In this document: positions 9,265 to 17,904 of the stretch, piece after piece
How the letters are laid out: every line of letters starts with the position of its first letter
Numbering within the stretch: the stretch's first letter is position 1
DNA from: Gammaproteobacteria bacterium
GTDB taxonomy: Bacteria > Pseudomonadota > Gammaproteobacteria > Pseudomonadales > Ketobacteraceae
Length of the DNA: 40,167 nucleotides
Reading direction: 5' to 3'
Assembly (NCBI GenBank): GCA_013178375.1
Contig: JABLXQ010000054.1
Coordinates: 1-40,167, forward strand
Program-made: the position numbers and the translations under genes
Notes under the pieces: model-generated
What the model was told of the DNA's origin: nothing
What the model saw: only the letters and a program-made list of their open reading frames with translations
The model's database searches: none

Positions 9265-10224
9265 ATGATGCAGGTCTGTATTTCATCCACTGGGTTGTAT
9301 TTGCCACCGCGCATTCAGTCTTCTGCTGAGCTGTCTGATCTGATCGGTCGCAGTGAAGACTGGATTCTGTCCCGGACTGGCGTGCGTCAACGTCGGATAG
9401 CGGAAGAACGAATGGATTTTTTGGCGGCCCGGGCGGCGTTGGCGGCGATCGGCGACGGTCCCCGGCCAGATTGCATCATCAATGCATCCTTGACGCCGGT
9501 GCAGCTGATTCCCGATAGCGCCGTGTTTATCCAGAAAGCGCTGGGCTGGGAGGGCGTTCCGTGCTGGTCTATGCATGCAACTTGCCTGTCATTTGTGGTG
9601 GCACTTCTGAATGCGTCGGGACTGATACAGGCAGGAATTTATCGGCGCATCCTGGTGGTCTCCGCCGAGGCTGGTACGCCCTGGCGCAATCTGGAACAAC
9701 CGGAAAGCGCTGCGTTGTTTGGCGATGCGGCGGCGGCGGCGCTGATCGAACAAAGCAGAGGTGAAAGTGCCGTCCAGGACTGGATCATGCACACCTGGCC
9801 GGAAGGGTCCGAGCTGACCGAATTCCGGGGATGCGGTTCGCGGCATCCGCCGGGGCATCCGGATACCCGCAGTGAAGACAATCTATTCAATATGCAGGGC
9901 CCCAGAGTGTTTCGAATGGTACTGATGCATATTTCCCGGGTGTTGCGCACGTTGTTCCAACGCAATGACCTGACGTTCGATGATATCGATCTGTTTGTTC
10001 TACATCAGGCTTCCGGCCCCGGAATGGAGGCTTTCGTCAAACTGGGATTTCCGCGGGAAAAAATCGTCAATATCGTCTCCGACTACGGCAACTGCGTGGC
10101 TGCGTCGATTCCGATGACACTCGCTATCGCCAATGAGCAGGGTCGGTTGCGGCGCGGTGATCGGGTATTGATTGGCGGCACGGGTGCGGGCTTGTCCATT
10201 GCCTTTGCCCTGTTGCAATGGTAA
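9265..10224 (+). CDS. FabH-like 3-oxoacyl-ACP synthase III (KAS III)
   Basis: A thiolase-fold condensing enzyme that should carry out a decarboxylative condensation or acyl transfer using acyl-CoA or acyl-ACP. From ATG 9265 (319 residues) the catalytic triad is visible: Cys107 in HATCLSF, His in VLHQASG, and Asn in YGNCVAAS. The C-terminal glycine-rich segment GGTGAGLS matches the family. ATG 9268 is equally possible as start. The sulfotransferase gene begins 35 bases after its stop. No fatty-acid synthesis genes surround it, which points to specialised metabolism rather than housekeeping FabH. A likely partner is the acyl-AMP ligase with carrier domain at 13533 (inference). Confidence 0.9.
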   Translation: MMQVCISSTGLYLPPRIQSSAELSDLIGRSEDWILSRTGVRQRRIAEERMDFLAARAALAAIGDGPRPDCIINASLTPVQLIPDSAVFIQKALGWEGVPCWSMHATCLSFVVALLNASGLIQAGIYRRILVVSAEAGTPWRNLEQPESAALFGDAAAAALIEQSRGESAVQDWIMHTWPEGSELTEFRGCGSRHPPGHPDTRSEDNLFNMQGPRVFRMVLMHISRVLRTLFQRNDLTFDDIDLFVLHQASGPGMEAFVKLGFPREKIVNIVSDYGNCVAASIPMTLAIANEQGRLRRGDRVLIGGTGAGLSIAFALLQW

Positions 10225-10259
10225 TTCCATCCTAAAAAATCTTGCCAGGAAGAGCACTC

Positions 10260-11396
10260 ATGTTGCATCGCATGTTCACGGCGTATGGCATTGTCGCGGA
10301 CCAATTCAATCAGCGTCTATCGCCTCTGGTGACATTCACTGGATTTCTGGTACTCCATGGATTGGTGACCTTGGGGCTGGCTATTGATCATGTTTTTTAT
10401 CCGGCTTTGCGTCGTACCAAAATCAAGAGTCCCATTGTTATCGTGGGTAACCCCCGCAGTGGCACAACGTTTCTGCACCGCTTTATGGTGGCGAATGATC
10501 TGGGCGCGGGCATGCGCATCTGGAAAATGCTGTATCCGTCACCGACATTGCAGGTGCCGCTGAAGCCGCTTTTGCCGCTGCTGGAGAAGATCAGTCCGGC
10601 CCGTCATCACGCCCATGCTGCGCACGAAACCAATCTTACGGCGATCGAAACGGATGATCCTTCGCTGCTGTTTCGCTATTTTGACGGACTATTCCTGTAT
10701 GGCTTTTTTTACGCCTGGTCGAAGACAGAATCTCTGGACGAATTTGAACGTCACTTTGTGGCCAGTGCAGAGCGTGATTTCAACTGGTATGAAACCCTGT
10801 GGCGTCGCAATCTGGTGAGCGAAAAGCGCAACCGGGTGGTGGCAAAGCTGTTTTCCCTGTCCTTGCGCCTGCCGCAATTTCTGCAACGCTTTCCGGACGC
10901 AAAAGTTCTATATATGGTGCGTGACCCGCTGGAAACAGTGCCTTCCGGCCTGAGCCTGGTGACGGGCGTGCTCGACGGTCGTTTTGGCTTTTGGTCGTTG
11001 CCGGTAGAGCAGCGTCAGCATTTCATCGAAAATCTGTATGCTGCATTGTTGCGTCTGAGTTTACGGTTCCATGAAGATTACACTGCAGGCCGGATTCCTT
11101 CCCGCAATCTTTATATCGTCGCCTTTCCCCGCCTGATGCAACAGTTCGATGTGGTAATGGAAGATATCCTGTGCTTCATCGATGTCGATCCCACTGTTGA
11201 GATGCAACAGCAGATTCGGCAGATTGCAGAAAAGCAACGCACTTACAGAAGTGGGCATGAGTATGATCTGGCCTGCTTTGGTCTCACCGAAGAACGCATT
11301 CGGCGGGACTATGCCGTGATATACGACACTTTCCTGCAGAATGCGCCAACCTCGGTGCAGAAATCTACGAAAGCGCAGCAGCCATATCCGGCTTAA
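10260..11396 (+). CDS. PAPS-dependent sulfotransferase family protein
   Basis: Should transfer sulfate from PAPS to a hydroxyl or amine of an acceptor. From ATG 10260 (378 residues), a hydrophobic segment at about residues 20-42 suggests membrane association. It is followed by the 5'-phosphosulfate loop VGNPRSGTTFL. The 3'-phosphate-binding element is VRDPLETVPSG. The start is set by AGGAAG seven bases upstream. It follows the KAS III-like gene by 35 bases, so the pair is probably an operon. Its last 32 bases overlap the minus-strand ASST remnant. A membrane-associated sulfotransferase next to lipid-type synthesis genes suggests sulfation of a lipid-like product; the acceptor is unknown. Confidence 0.88.
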   Translation: MLHRMFTAYGIVADQFNQRLSPLVTFTGFLVLHGLVTLGLAIDHVFYPALRRTKIKSPIVIVGNPRSGTTFLHRFMVANDLGAGMRIWKMLYPSPTLQVPLKPLLPLLEKISPARHHAHAAHETNLTAIETDDPSLLFRYFDGLFLYGFFYAWSKTESLDEFERHFVASAERDFNWYETLWRRNLVSEKRNRVVAKLFSLSLRLPQFLQRFPDAKVLYMVRDPLETVPSGLSLVTGVLDGRFGFWSLPVEQRQHFIENLYAALLRLSLRFHEDYTAGRIPSRNLYIVAFPRLMQQFDVVMEDILCFIDVDPTVEMQQQIRQIAEKQRTYRSGHEYDLACFGLTEERIRRDYAVIYDTFLQNAPTSVQKSTKAQQPYPA

Positions 11397-11758
11397 CGCT
11401 GTTCTTGGGTACCCGGCAGGCGCGGTAGAGCTGCAATCCGCGTGCTGCCCACACCACTTCCTTGCGGATATCCTGCTCCCGCCTCTGAACTGGAAATCGT
11501 GGTGCTGCCGCGCAATAGTTTGACAGGGTTTTCCGTGCAGGGTTGTCCGTCAATGGATTTGTCTTCCTTGTCTATCACTGGCGTTTGACCAATGGCTGCA
11601 TGGGTTGCCGGGGTGTAACTGTCACAGATCTTGTCAGGTTTGTAGATCGAAACTTCGAATTTGTCATTGCAGACTGCCGTCATCAGCAGAATTGGCAAGA
11701 GCAATGACCATGCGGCGCCACGGATATGCAGCGCATTCGAAAAGCGCGTTAGCTTCAT
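11365..11758 (-). pseudogene. Remnant of an arylsulfotransferase (ASST) lipoprotein gene
   Basis: A shrunken copy of the adjacent ASST gene. Reading the minus strand from 11758, the opening matches the intact paralogue (VSIYKPDKICDSYT, TPVID, then PVKLLR). Three short islands follow in shifting frames: QHHDFQF (about 11490-11510), EQDIRK, and the C-terminal EVVWAARG to RVPKNSVKP. The same islands lie about 70, 170 and 390 residues into the intact protein, so several internal deletions and frameshifts have reduced about 1250 bases to about 390. The lipobox is also damaged (TAVC). Its tail overlaps the end of the sulfotransferase gene. Confidence 0.85.
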
Positions 11759-11855
11759 AGATGTAGCTCCCTTGGTTTTATTATTGTTTTCTGCATCTTG
11801 TTATTGTTATGCAACCGATTCGGTTGATCGGTTCGATGGGTGCAAGGAATCGTTT

Positions 11856-11899
11856 AGAAATGGCCTGATCGGCTGTGCGAGCAAGACCAGGCCATTTCT
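11856..11899 (-). terminator. Candidate terminator after ASST gene
   Basis: Perfect inverted repeat with 12-base arms (AGAAATGGCCTG / CAGGCCATTTCT) and a 20-base loop, beginning 10 bases beyond the stop of the minus-strand ASST gene. The U-tract is weak (TTTCTAAA), so termination strength is uncertain. Confidence 0.5.
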
Positions 11900-11909
11900 G
11901 TAGGGTCCA

Positions 11910-13160
11910 TTACGGGGAGAGAGCGGTATTCTGCGTCGGTTTCACCCAGTCTTTCGGTACCCGATAGGCGCGGTATTGCGGCAACAAGCCCCGCGCTTTC
12001 CACACGACTTCCTTTTCGGGTGTCACTTCCAGCATCACACCGGTAAGGCCCTCGGTGATAAAGGTATTACCATTGGGCAGACGCTGGACGTTACCCATGA
12101 TCAGGCCATGTCGCGGGTGATTGAATTCCCACACCACGGAAAAATCGATGGGATTGATTTCCAGCGTCCGGGAGCGACGGGTGCGTGCATGCTGGTCGCC
12201 ATAGCCGGAATTTTTGCCGTTGTCGAATACCAGTAAATTGCCGGCACCCGGCAGACCTTCGGGAATGATGTGGGCGGCATGGGCAAAGTTCAGGCCATCG
12301 AAATCCGCGCCGGGATTGCCGGGCGAATAATCGGGTCCCAGGCGCCACACGACGTTGCCGGTAGCCTTGTCGATGATGATGACCCAGCGGGCATGAGGAG
12401 ACACCATCATGATGTTATCTGGATTAAAGCGTTCATCACCCAGTTCCGAATACCATTTGTTGGGTCCGATATAGGAGGCGGTGTTGATGTGCACCCAATC
12501 GGCTAGCAAATCGCGCTTGATATCCTTGAGCGCTGATTCGCTGAACCCCATTTCGTCGATATGATCCTTGGCATACCACTGCCACAGCACATTGCCGCTG
12601 GCATCGATTTCGTATAGCACGCTATCTACTAGCCTACCTTTTCGGATGTCCTGTTCTGAGTATTTGTATGTCAGGTAGCTCAGTACCAGCATATTGCCGC
12701 CCGCGGCGGGGCCGATCATGTCCATGCCGGGAACGTAATAGCCGACCGGATTTCCACCGCTGAACTGGAAGTCATGATGCTGTTTGGCGGAGTTCTCGTC
12801 CCAGTCACTGAATTCCCATAATACCTGCCCGTCTGCCGACATCTGGCGCATTGCTTTCTGGACAAAGCCGCCGATTTTGGATCCATGGCACAGGATGGAG
12901 GAATCGGGTAACAGCTTGGCTGGGTTACCGGCACAGGCATAGCGGGTGATGACGTTACCCTCCATGTCGATCACCGGTGTGTAACCACCCAGCGCGCTGG
13001 ACGGCAGGGTGTAACTATCCCAGACCTTGTCGGGCTTATATATCGATACGGTATATTTTTCATTTTTGTCACAGCCGCTGATTCCGACAAGCAGGAAAAG
13101 CGCCATTGCCAGCATACCGTTGTGGAACGTTCGCCTGCTGATACTACGAAAAATTTTCAT
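11910..13160 (-). CDS. Arylsulfotransferase (ASST)-family lipoprotein
   Basis: A probable periplasm-facing lipoprotein: signal peptide with lipobox ISGC, lipidated Cys30. The rest (to 416) is a beta-propeller of the ASST type. Known ASST enzymes move sulfate between phenolic esters without PAPS, through a histidine intermediate. Family-like segments are KQHHDFQF, DWVHIN (an H-x-N pair as around the active site of E. coli AssT), FAHAAHIIP and LLVFDNG, but I cannot assign the catalytic His with certainty. It is divergent from the acyl-AMP ligase gene and next to a PAPS sulfotransferase. A second intact paralogue lies at 29984 and a decayed one at 11365. Possible roles are sulfate relay or release outside the cytoplasm (inference). 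Some members may bind rather than transfer. Confidence 0.85.
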   Translation of the reverse strand: MKIFRSISRRTFHNGMLAMALFLLVGISGCDKNEKYTVSIYKPDKVWDSYTLPSSALGGYTPVIDMEGNVITRYACAGNPAKLLPDSSILCHGSKIGGFVQKAMRQMSADGQVLWEFSDWDENSAKQHHDFQFSGGNPVGYYVPGMDMIGPAAGGNMLVLSYLTYKYSEQDIRKGRLVDSVLYEIDASGNVLWQWYAKDHIDEMGFSESALKDIKRDLLADWVHINTASYIGPNKWYSELGDERFNPDNIMMVSPHARWVIIIDKATGNVVWRLGPDYSPGNPGADFDGLNFAHAAHIIPEGLPGAGNLLVFDNGKNSGYGDQHARTRRSRTLEINPIDFSVVWEFNHPRHGLIMGNVQRLPNGNTFITEGLTGVMLEVTPEKEVVWKARGLLPQYRAYRVPKDWVKPTQNTALSP

Positions 13161-13362
13161 TCTGAATCCTCATGTGCAGTTTTTGTTTTTCTTGGGCTTT
13201 AGCCAAGCATTGCGCCATGGCGCCATAACGTGCACAAGGTTGAATTGAGGCAAAAGCAGGGACTAAATCTGCATTATTTCCTCAGACAGAATTTTTCTGG
13301 TCGGGAGACCTGGCGGCGTTTCGCACAACGGATGCGACAGCGACAGGAAATCCAAAGGAGGA
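13161..13362. other. Divergent intergenic region, ASST / acyl-AMP ligase
   Basis: Carries the regulatory DNA for two divergent genes. A perfect 12-base palindrome GCGCCATGGCGC is at 13212-13223. No convincing -35/-10 pair was found. Confidence 0.4.
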
Positions 13363-13536
13363 ATGACTGTAGCGGCGTGTGAAGCAGATCCGGCCGATAG
13401 CGTTCAGGAGCTGCCATCGGGCAGTGACCTGCAATTGCCGAATCAGGACAGAAATTGCCCGATTAGCCGCTTGTTGGGCAAAGCCGGTAATCGGTTAAAT
13501 CCCCGTACCGTTCTCACCGGAGTGTTTCTGTCATGA
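13363..13536 (+). CDS. Possible 57-residue leader ORF overlapping the acyl-AMP ligase start
   Basis: A short frame opens at ATG 13363 just after AAAGGAGGA and ends in TGA that overlaps the ligase ATG as ATGA, an arrangement typical of translational coupling. The peptide is polar, with no signal, membrane segment or known motif (SDLQLPNQD, ISRLLGKAGN). The Shine-Dalgarno sequence is only one base from the ATG, which is too close for efficient initiation. It may therefore be fortuitous. Confidence 0.3.
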   Translation: MTVAACEADPADSVQELPSGSDLQLPNQDRNCPISRLLGKAGNRLNPRTVLTGVFLS

Positions 13537-15656
13537 TCCTGATGCCTTCCTACCACAATCTGGTCGACATGCTGATGCAGCGAGCACTGCGCAGCGGACG
13601 GGCCGTGTACGCCAATTTCCTCAGCAGCAACGGCAAGCTGGCGGGACAGCTGACCTTTCAGGAACTGGATCAGTCAGCCCGGCAAATCGGAAAGGCTTTG
13701 CAGGAGCAAAGTCTGGGTGGCCGCACGGTGTTGTTGCTGTTCTCGCCGGGGCTGGATTATATCCGGGCCTTTTTTGGTTGCCTCTATGCCGGCGCCATAC
13801 CAGTGCCTGCCAATCCGCCCACCGGCACCAATGACCTGCAGCGTCTGGATAAAATTGCGCAGGATTGCCGCGCGGGCGTCATCCTGTCCAACCGCGGCTT
13901 GCTGCCCCTGGTAACCGGTTGGCAAAGCGGGCTGGGTGAAACCCGGGACGTGCCCCGCATCAGTATCGATCGTCTGCTGAAGACGACCCTTCCAGCGGGT
14001 TTTGTTCCTTTCCAGGCCCAACCCGACGATGTCGCCTTTCTGCAATATACCTCCGGGTCCACTGGGCACCCCAAGGGTGTGGTGGTGTCCCATGCCAATC
14101 TGTTGGCCAACTTCGCCCAGATCCTGCAGGGCTTTCTGCGTGACAACCCGGTGGTGGACTGGCTGGAAGAATTGCGCTCCGTGTGCTGGTTGCCACCGTT
14201 CCATGATATGGGGCTGATCGGCGGTATCCTGACACCGATTTTTGCCGGCGCCCAGGTCACACTGATGGCACCGATGACCTTCCTGCGGCGACCCGAAATC
14301 TGGCTGGAAACCATCTCCAGCCAGCGTGCTCACATTAGCGGTGGACCCAATTTCGCTTACGAATATTGCGTGCAGATTATTACTGAAGGGCAACTAAAGA
14401 ATCTGGATCTGTCCCGCTGGAAGGTGGCGTACAACGGTGCCGAACCGTTACAGGCGGATGTTATCCAGCGCTTTGCTGCACGATTTGCCGGATGCGGCTT
14501 TGATCCCAGCGCGTTCTTTCCCTGCTATGGCCTGGCGGAAGCGAGCCTGTTCGTGAGTGGCGCGCCGGGCGGTCGGGGTGCCCGAACGCTGACGGCCGAT
14601 CAGCACGCATTGCAGCAGGGTCGATTTGTGGCGCCCGACCCACAGTCCCCGGAGCGGCATCAGAACCTGGTCAGTAGCGGCCGGATTGCGGAAGGCACCG
14701 ACGTCAGAATCGTGCGGCCGGACAACCGTCTGCCCTGCTCCGAAGGCCAAGTGGGTGAAATCTGGGTAAGCGGTCCGTCGGTGGCCCGGGGATATTGGGC
14801 CAAGCCGGCACTGTCGGCGAGTACCTTTCAAGCCCGAATCGAACAGGAGGCCCATTCGGAGTGTTATTTACGGACAGGGGATTTGGGTTTCCGCTGGAAG
14901 GATGAACTGTATGTCACCGGCCGCATCAAGGAGCTCATTATCGTGGCCGGTCGCAATCTGTATCCCCAGGATATCGAGCAGACAGTGCAAGCAAGCCACG
15001 GGGATTTCCGGCGTCGGGGCGGTGCGGCTTTTGGCTTGCCGGGCAGCGGGCGGGAGCAACTGGTCGTTCTGCAGGAACTGCAACGAACCGGAAACCGCTA
15101 CCATGATCTTGCCCTGCTCTCTGCCAAAGTAGCCCGCGCGGTGGCGGCACGACATGGTGTGTTGCCAGCGGCAATTGTGCTGCTGCCGCTCAACACTCTG
15201 CCGCGAACCTCCAGCGGCAAATTGCAGCGGATAGAAGCACGCCAGCTGTATCGGGATGGCCTGCTCACACCGTTGTATGTCTGGCGCCCCGGCAGCACCC
15301 CTCCCGCTCGTGGTGTGACACAGTTGCGTCCCGGCAACGCCGAATTACTGCATCTGGACTGGCAGAAGGAGCTCTGTCTGGAAGTGCAGCTCTGGGTGGC
15401 GGAAAAGCTGGATGTGGAGCTCCACCATGTGACTCTCGATGTAACCTTTGTCGATCTGGGAATCGATTCGGTGGAAGCGGTGGAGCTGGTGAAGCGCCTG
15501 CAGGAGCGGGTCGGTCGGACAATCCCCCCTATCGAGATGCTGCGCTATCCCACGGTAAAGGCGCTGATAGAGCACCTGGCAAAAGAGCGACAACAGCATC
15601 AACTATTTATACTGCGACAGCAGTGCGAAGAGACATTCGACCTGGGTTCCAAATAA
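13533..15656 (+). CDS. Fatty-acyl-AMP ligase (FAAL) fused to acyl carrier domain
   Basis: Activates a fatty acid as acyl-AMP and loads it onto its own carrier domain, the usual entry step of lipid-polyketide or lipopeptide routes. The adenylation core has YTSGSTGHPKG (ATP loop), WLPPFHDMGLIGG (strongly FAAL-like), YNGAEP, CYGLAEAS and GRIKELIIVAGRN. The C-terminal 90 residues are a phosphopantetheine carrier domain with attachment Ser646 in GIDSVE. Length is 707 residues. ATG 13533 is used, with GGAG 12 bases upstream; ATG 13542 is possible. No polyketide or NRPS module follows. The kinase gene starts 223 bases later, and a FabH-like enzyme upstream could accept the chain (inference). Confidence 0.93.
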   Translation: MILMPSYHNLVDMLMQRALRSGRAVYANFLSSNGKLAGQLTFQELDQSARQIGKALQEQSLGGRTVLLLFSPGLDYIRAFFGCLYAGAIPVPANPPTGTNDLQRLDKIAQDCRAGVILSNRGLLPLVTGWQSGLGETRDVPRISIDRLLKTTLPAGFVPFQAQPDDVAFLQYTSGSTGHPKGVVVSHANLLANFAQILQGFLRDNPVVDWLEELRSVCWLPPFHDMGLIGGILTPIFAGAQVTLMAPMTFLRRPEIWLETISSQRAHISGGPNFAYEYCVQIITEGQLKNLDLSRWKVAYNGAEPLQADVIQRFAARFAGCGFDPSAFFPCYGLAEASLFVSGAPGGRGARTLTADQHALQQGRFVAPDPQSPERHQNLVSSGRIAEGTDVRIVRPDNRLPCSEGQVGEIWVSGPSVARGYWAKPALSASTFQARIEQEAHSECYLRTGDLGFRWKDELYVTGRIKELIIVAGRNLYPQDIEQTVQASHGDFRRRGGAAFGLPGSGREQLVVLQELQRTGNRYHDLALLSAKVARAVAARHGVLPAAIVLLPLNTLPRTSSGKLQRIEARQLYRDGLLTPLYVWRPGSTPPARGVTQLRPGNAELLHLDWQKELCLEVQLWVAEKLDVELHHVTLDVTFVDLGIDSVEAVELVKRLQERVGRTIPPIEMLRYPTVKALIEHLAKERQQHQLFILRQQCEETFDLGSK

Positions 15657-15738
15657 AATTGAGTGTCGTGGCTATAGGCGGGCTATTGCTTTATGCGGAC
15701 TGGCAAACCCGGTCAGAAGACTAAACAAACTAACCTGT

Positions 15739-15750
15739 TAACGATCGTTA
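15739..15750 (+). promoter_or_regulatory. Perfect 12-base palindrome (candidate operator)
   Basis: TAACGATCGTTA, symmetric without mismatch, lies in the 223-base gap between the acyl-AMP ligase and the UbiB-type kinase. TetR-family operators often look like this. It differs from the palindromes before the tetR gene at 6821, so another regulator would be involved. Function is inferred. Confidence 0.4.
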
Positions 15751-15879
15751 CAATTTCGGACAAAAATGGCACAGCGCGGCTGGCCTTTTGCGCCACGGTG
15801 ACAAAATTATCCCTTTTTTACTGTCCCTTGAGCAGGAATAATCCAGCAACACTCATAACCACTGTAACACTGTCGTCGT

Positions 15880-17205
15880 GTGAAAAGGATTGTCCTCGCT
15901 TCCAGCGTGTCTGCACTTTGGCAGGGCCGCCACCGCTTTCTGCGCGCATTGCGCGTTTATCTGGGTATCCTGCTATCCAGCCGGCGCCTGGCAAAACAGA
16001 TTCGGAGCGGCGCCTATTCCCGCGACGGGATCACCGCGCTGCAGCACAAAGTGCACACTGAAAATGCCCAACGCCTGTTTCAACTGTTCCAGGACAATGG
16101 TGGCACCTGGATCAAGGCAGGCCAGTGCCTGAGTGGGCGTCCGGATTTTCTGCCACCGGAATATATCGAGGCACTGCAACCGCTGCAGAACAATGTCGCC
16201 CCCCAGCCCTTCCACCGCATCGAACCGGCCCTGATTCGCCACTGGGGCGAGCACTGGCGCGATCGTTTCAGCAAGTTTGACGAAGTGCCGGTTGCTTCCG
16301 CATCGATTGCACAGGTGTACAAAGCCAGTCTGCCGGATGGCACCCAAGTGGCCATCAAGATTCTCATTCCTGGCATTCATGCACTCTATGAACAGGATCT
16401 GGTGCTCTATCGCATTCTGGCGCGCGTGCTTGCCACCCTGTTACCCCAGCTGGATGTGGTGGGCACCGTCCGTGTTTTCCTTGACTCTCTGCAGCAGGAA
16501 CTGAATTTCATTCAGGAAGCCCGCAACGTCACTGCCTTCGGCCAGTTGCCCCATCTGCCCCGCGTGCGCAGCCTGACCCTGCTGCCCGACCTGAGCAATG
16601 CTGATATCGTGACTACCGAATGGGTGGAAGGCACCACGCTGGTGGAATATCTGCGCCAGGCCAGCCCGGACACCCGCTACGAATTGCTGTCACTACTGCA
16701 ACACAGCTATATCCAGCAGGTCATCCGCTTTGGCACTTTCCAGGGTGATGCCCATCCCGGAAACTACCTGATAGATCAGGACGGCAATCTGGTGTTCGTG
16801 GATTTCGGTTATCTGGGCAGCCTGTCCGATCGGGAGCGGCTCAGCTATATCAATCTGATCCTGGCCACCATCGACGGCGATGCCCGCAGCCTGCAAATGG
16901 CCCTGCGCGACGGCGGCTTCAACTGCTTGTTGGATGATTTGTTTTCGTCACGGCTGCTGGAACTGTTCCACACCTGCACCCGCAAGGAAGGCCAGAACAT
17001 TCAATTTCATCAAGTTGAAAAAATGGTGCAAGAGGTACTCGACAGCATCCGTCAACGCCGCGCCAATGTGCCGGCCCATTATCTGGTGACCGGCCGGGTG
17101 TTTGTCACCCTGACCGGTCTGTTCAAGCTGTTTGGTGTGGTACCCGAACGCATTGACATCCGCGCCATCCTGCTCAGCACCCAACCCACCACCGACACCA
17201 AATGA
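15880..17205 (+). CDS. ABC1/AarF/UbiB-family atypical kinase
   Basis: Member of the protein-kinase-like family whose best-known members (UbiB, COQ8) support ubiquinone synthesis and lipid handling through ATPase activity. Visible hallmarks are KxGQ at residues 79-82 (WIKAGQCLSGRPDFLP), the Ala-rich nucleotide loop ASIAQVYKA, VAIKI with the Lys, GDAHPGN (catalytic-loop Asn) and VDFGYLG (metal-binding Asp). The start is GTG 15880; there is no Met near the N terminus, so GTG 15907 is a fallback. It lacks an obvious C-terminal membrane helix pair, unlike UbiB of about 540 residues. It is not near ubiquinone genes here, so a role in trafficking or making the cluster's lipid is more likely (inference). 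Confidence 0.9.
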   Translation: MKRIVLASSVSALWQGRHRFLRALRVYLGILLSSRRLAKQIRSGAYSRDGITALQHKVHTENAQRLFQLFQDNGGTWIKAGQCLSGRPDFLPPEYIEALQPLQNNVAPQPFHRIEPALIRHWGEHWRDRFSKFDEVPVASASIAQVYKASLPDGTQVAIKILIPGIHALYEQDLVLYRILARVLATLLPQLDVVGTVRVFLDSLQQELNFIQEARNVTAFGQLPHLPRVRSLTLLPDLSNADIVTTEWVEGTTLVEYLRQASPDTRYELLSLLQHSYIQQVIRFGTFQGDAHPGNYLIDQDGNLVFVDFGYLGSLSDRERLSYINLILATIDGDARSLQMALRDGGFNCLLDDLFSSRLLELFHTCTRKEGQNIQFHQVEKMVQEVLDSIRQRRANVPAHYLVTGRVFVTLTGLFKLFGVVPERIDIRAILLSTQPTTDTK

Positions 17206-17763
17206 TTCCTTACCGTGCCAAAAAAATCGGACAGTGCCGGCAGATCAAAGATAGAGTCGTTGACCTCCCGTAACGGGATAGCCAGAACTTCTCATAAACC
17301 GTGACCTGGAATCCGCGCTCTGCCAGTTCGTGTGCAGCACTGAGGCCGCTGTACCAGTAACGCCTTTCACAAAAGTTCTTCTTTCCATTTTGCTCTCCTA
17401 TGGATTTCTTAATTGGTTTTTACGCCTTACGACACCCAGTCCAACTGCCTGCAGGCTGTGTTCAGCGCTCGCAGGGTTTCGAAAATTGCGCGCGAGATTT
17501 CAGCACAGGCTGCTCATCGCGAACGCCTCTTGCATTCGCCGCGATTTGCTTCCACTTGAAAATTGCGAAAATGCCAGTGTCTGGCTCCATGGAAAACATG
17601 GTTGAAATCAAGAAATATCGGTTTCATTTGCTGGCGGGTGAAATAAATGCGAGGCCATAAAATAGACTTGGCGAGCCGCGCATGGATACCATCCAGTTTA
17701 CTAATTTAAGTGCTTTACAATATTTTTGCCAACTCTATATATATGTTTTTATTATATATTTAC
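17206..17763. other. Gene-poor, AT-rich stretch with one gene remnant
   Basis: Apart from the oxidoreductase remnant (17245-17388), nothing coding is supported. GC content falls visibly from about 17560 onward. Direct repeats CTAATTTAA at 17701 and 17764 approach the AraC-type gene. Confidence 0.4.
17245..17388 (-). pseudogene. Remnant of a Tat-exported FAD oxidoreductase gene
   Basis: On the minus strand, ATG 17388 is preceded by a good AGGAG and encodes MERRTFVKGVTGT, a twin-arginine signal start. After a frame change the sequence reads AAHELAERGFQVTVYEK, the helix and second strand of a FAD-binding Rossmann fold as in phytoene-desaturase or amine-oxidase-like proteins. The GxGxxG part between and everything downstream is gone. 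This is a small fragment of a deleted gene. Confidence 0.65.
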
Positions 17764-17834
17764 CTAATTTAACAAATTAGCAGTACCGGTGGGTTTAGCT
17801 TTTTGTTGACTACATAGTCGCCAAAATTTATATT
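17764..17834 (+). promoter_or_regulatory. Sigma-70-type promoter and palindromes before araC-like gene
   Basis: A near-consensus promoter is present: TTGACT (17806-17811), 17-base spacer, TATATT (17829-17834). A palindrome GACTA-CA-TAGTC (17808-17819) covers the -35 edge. A longer one, CTAATTT-AAC-AAATTAG, is at 17764-17780. These are candidate binding sites for the regulator encoded at 17905 or another factor. Confidence 0.65.
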
Positions 17835-17904
17835 GCTACCAACAAGAAAGCATACAAACGCAATAACAATAAAATCGCAGATCAGACAGGAAGAGGCGCA
17901 GCGT

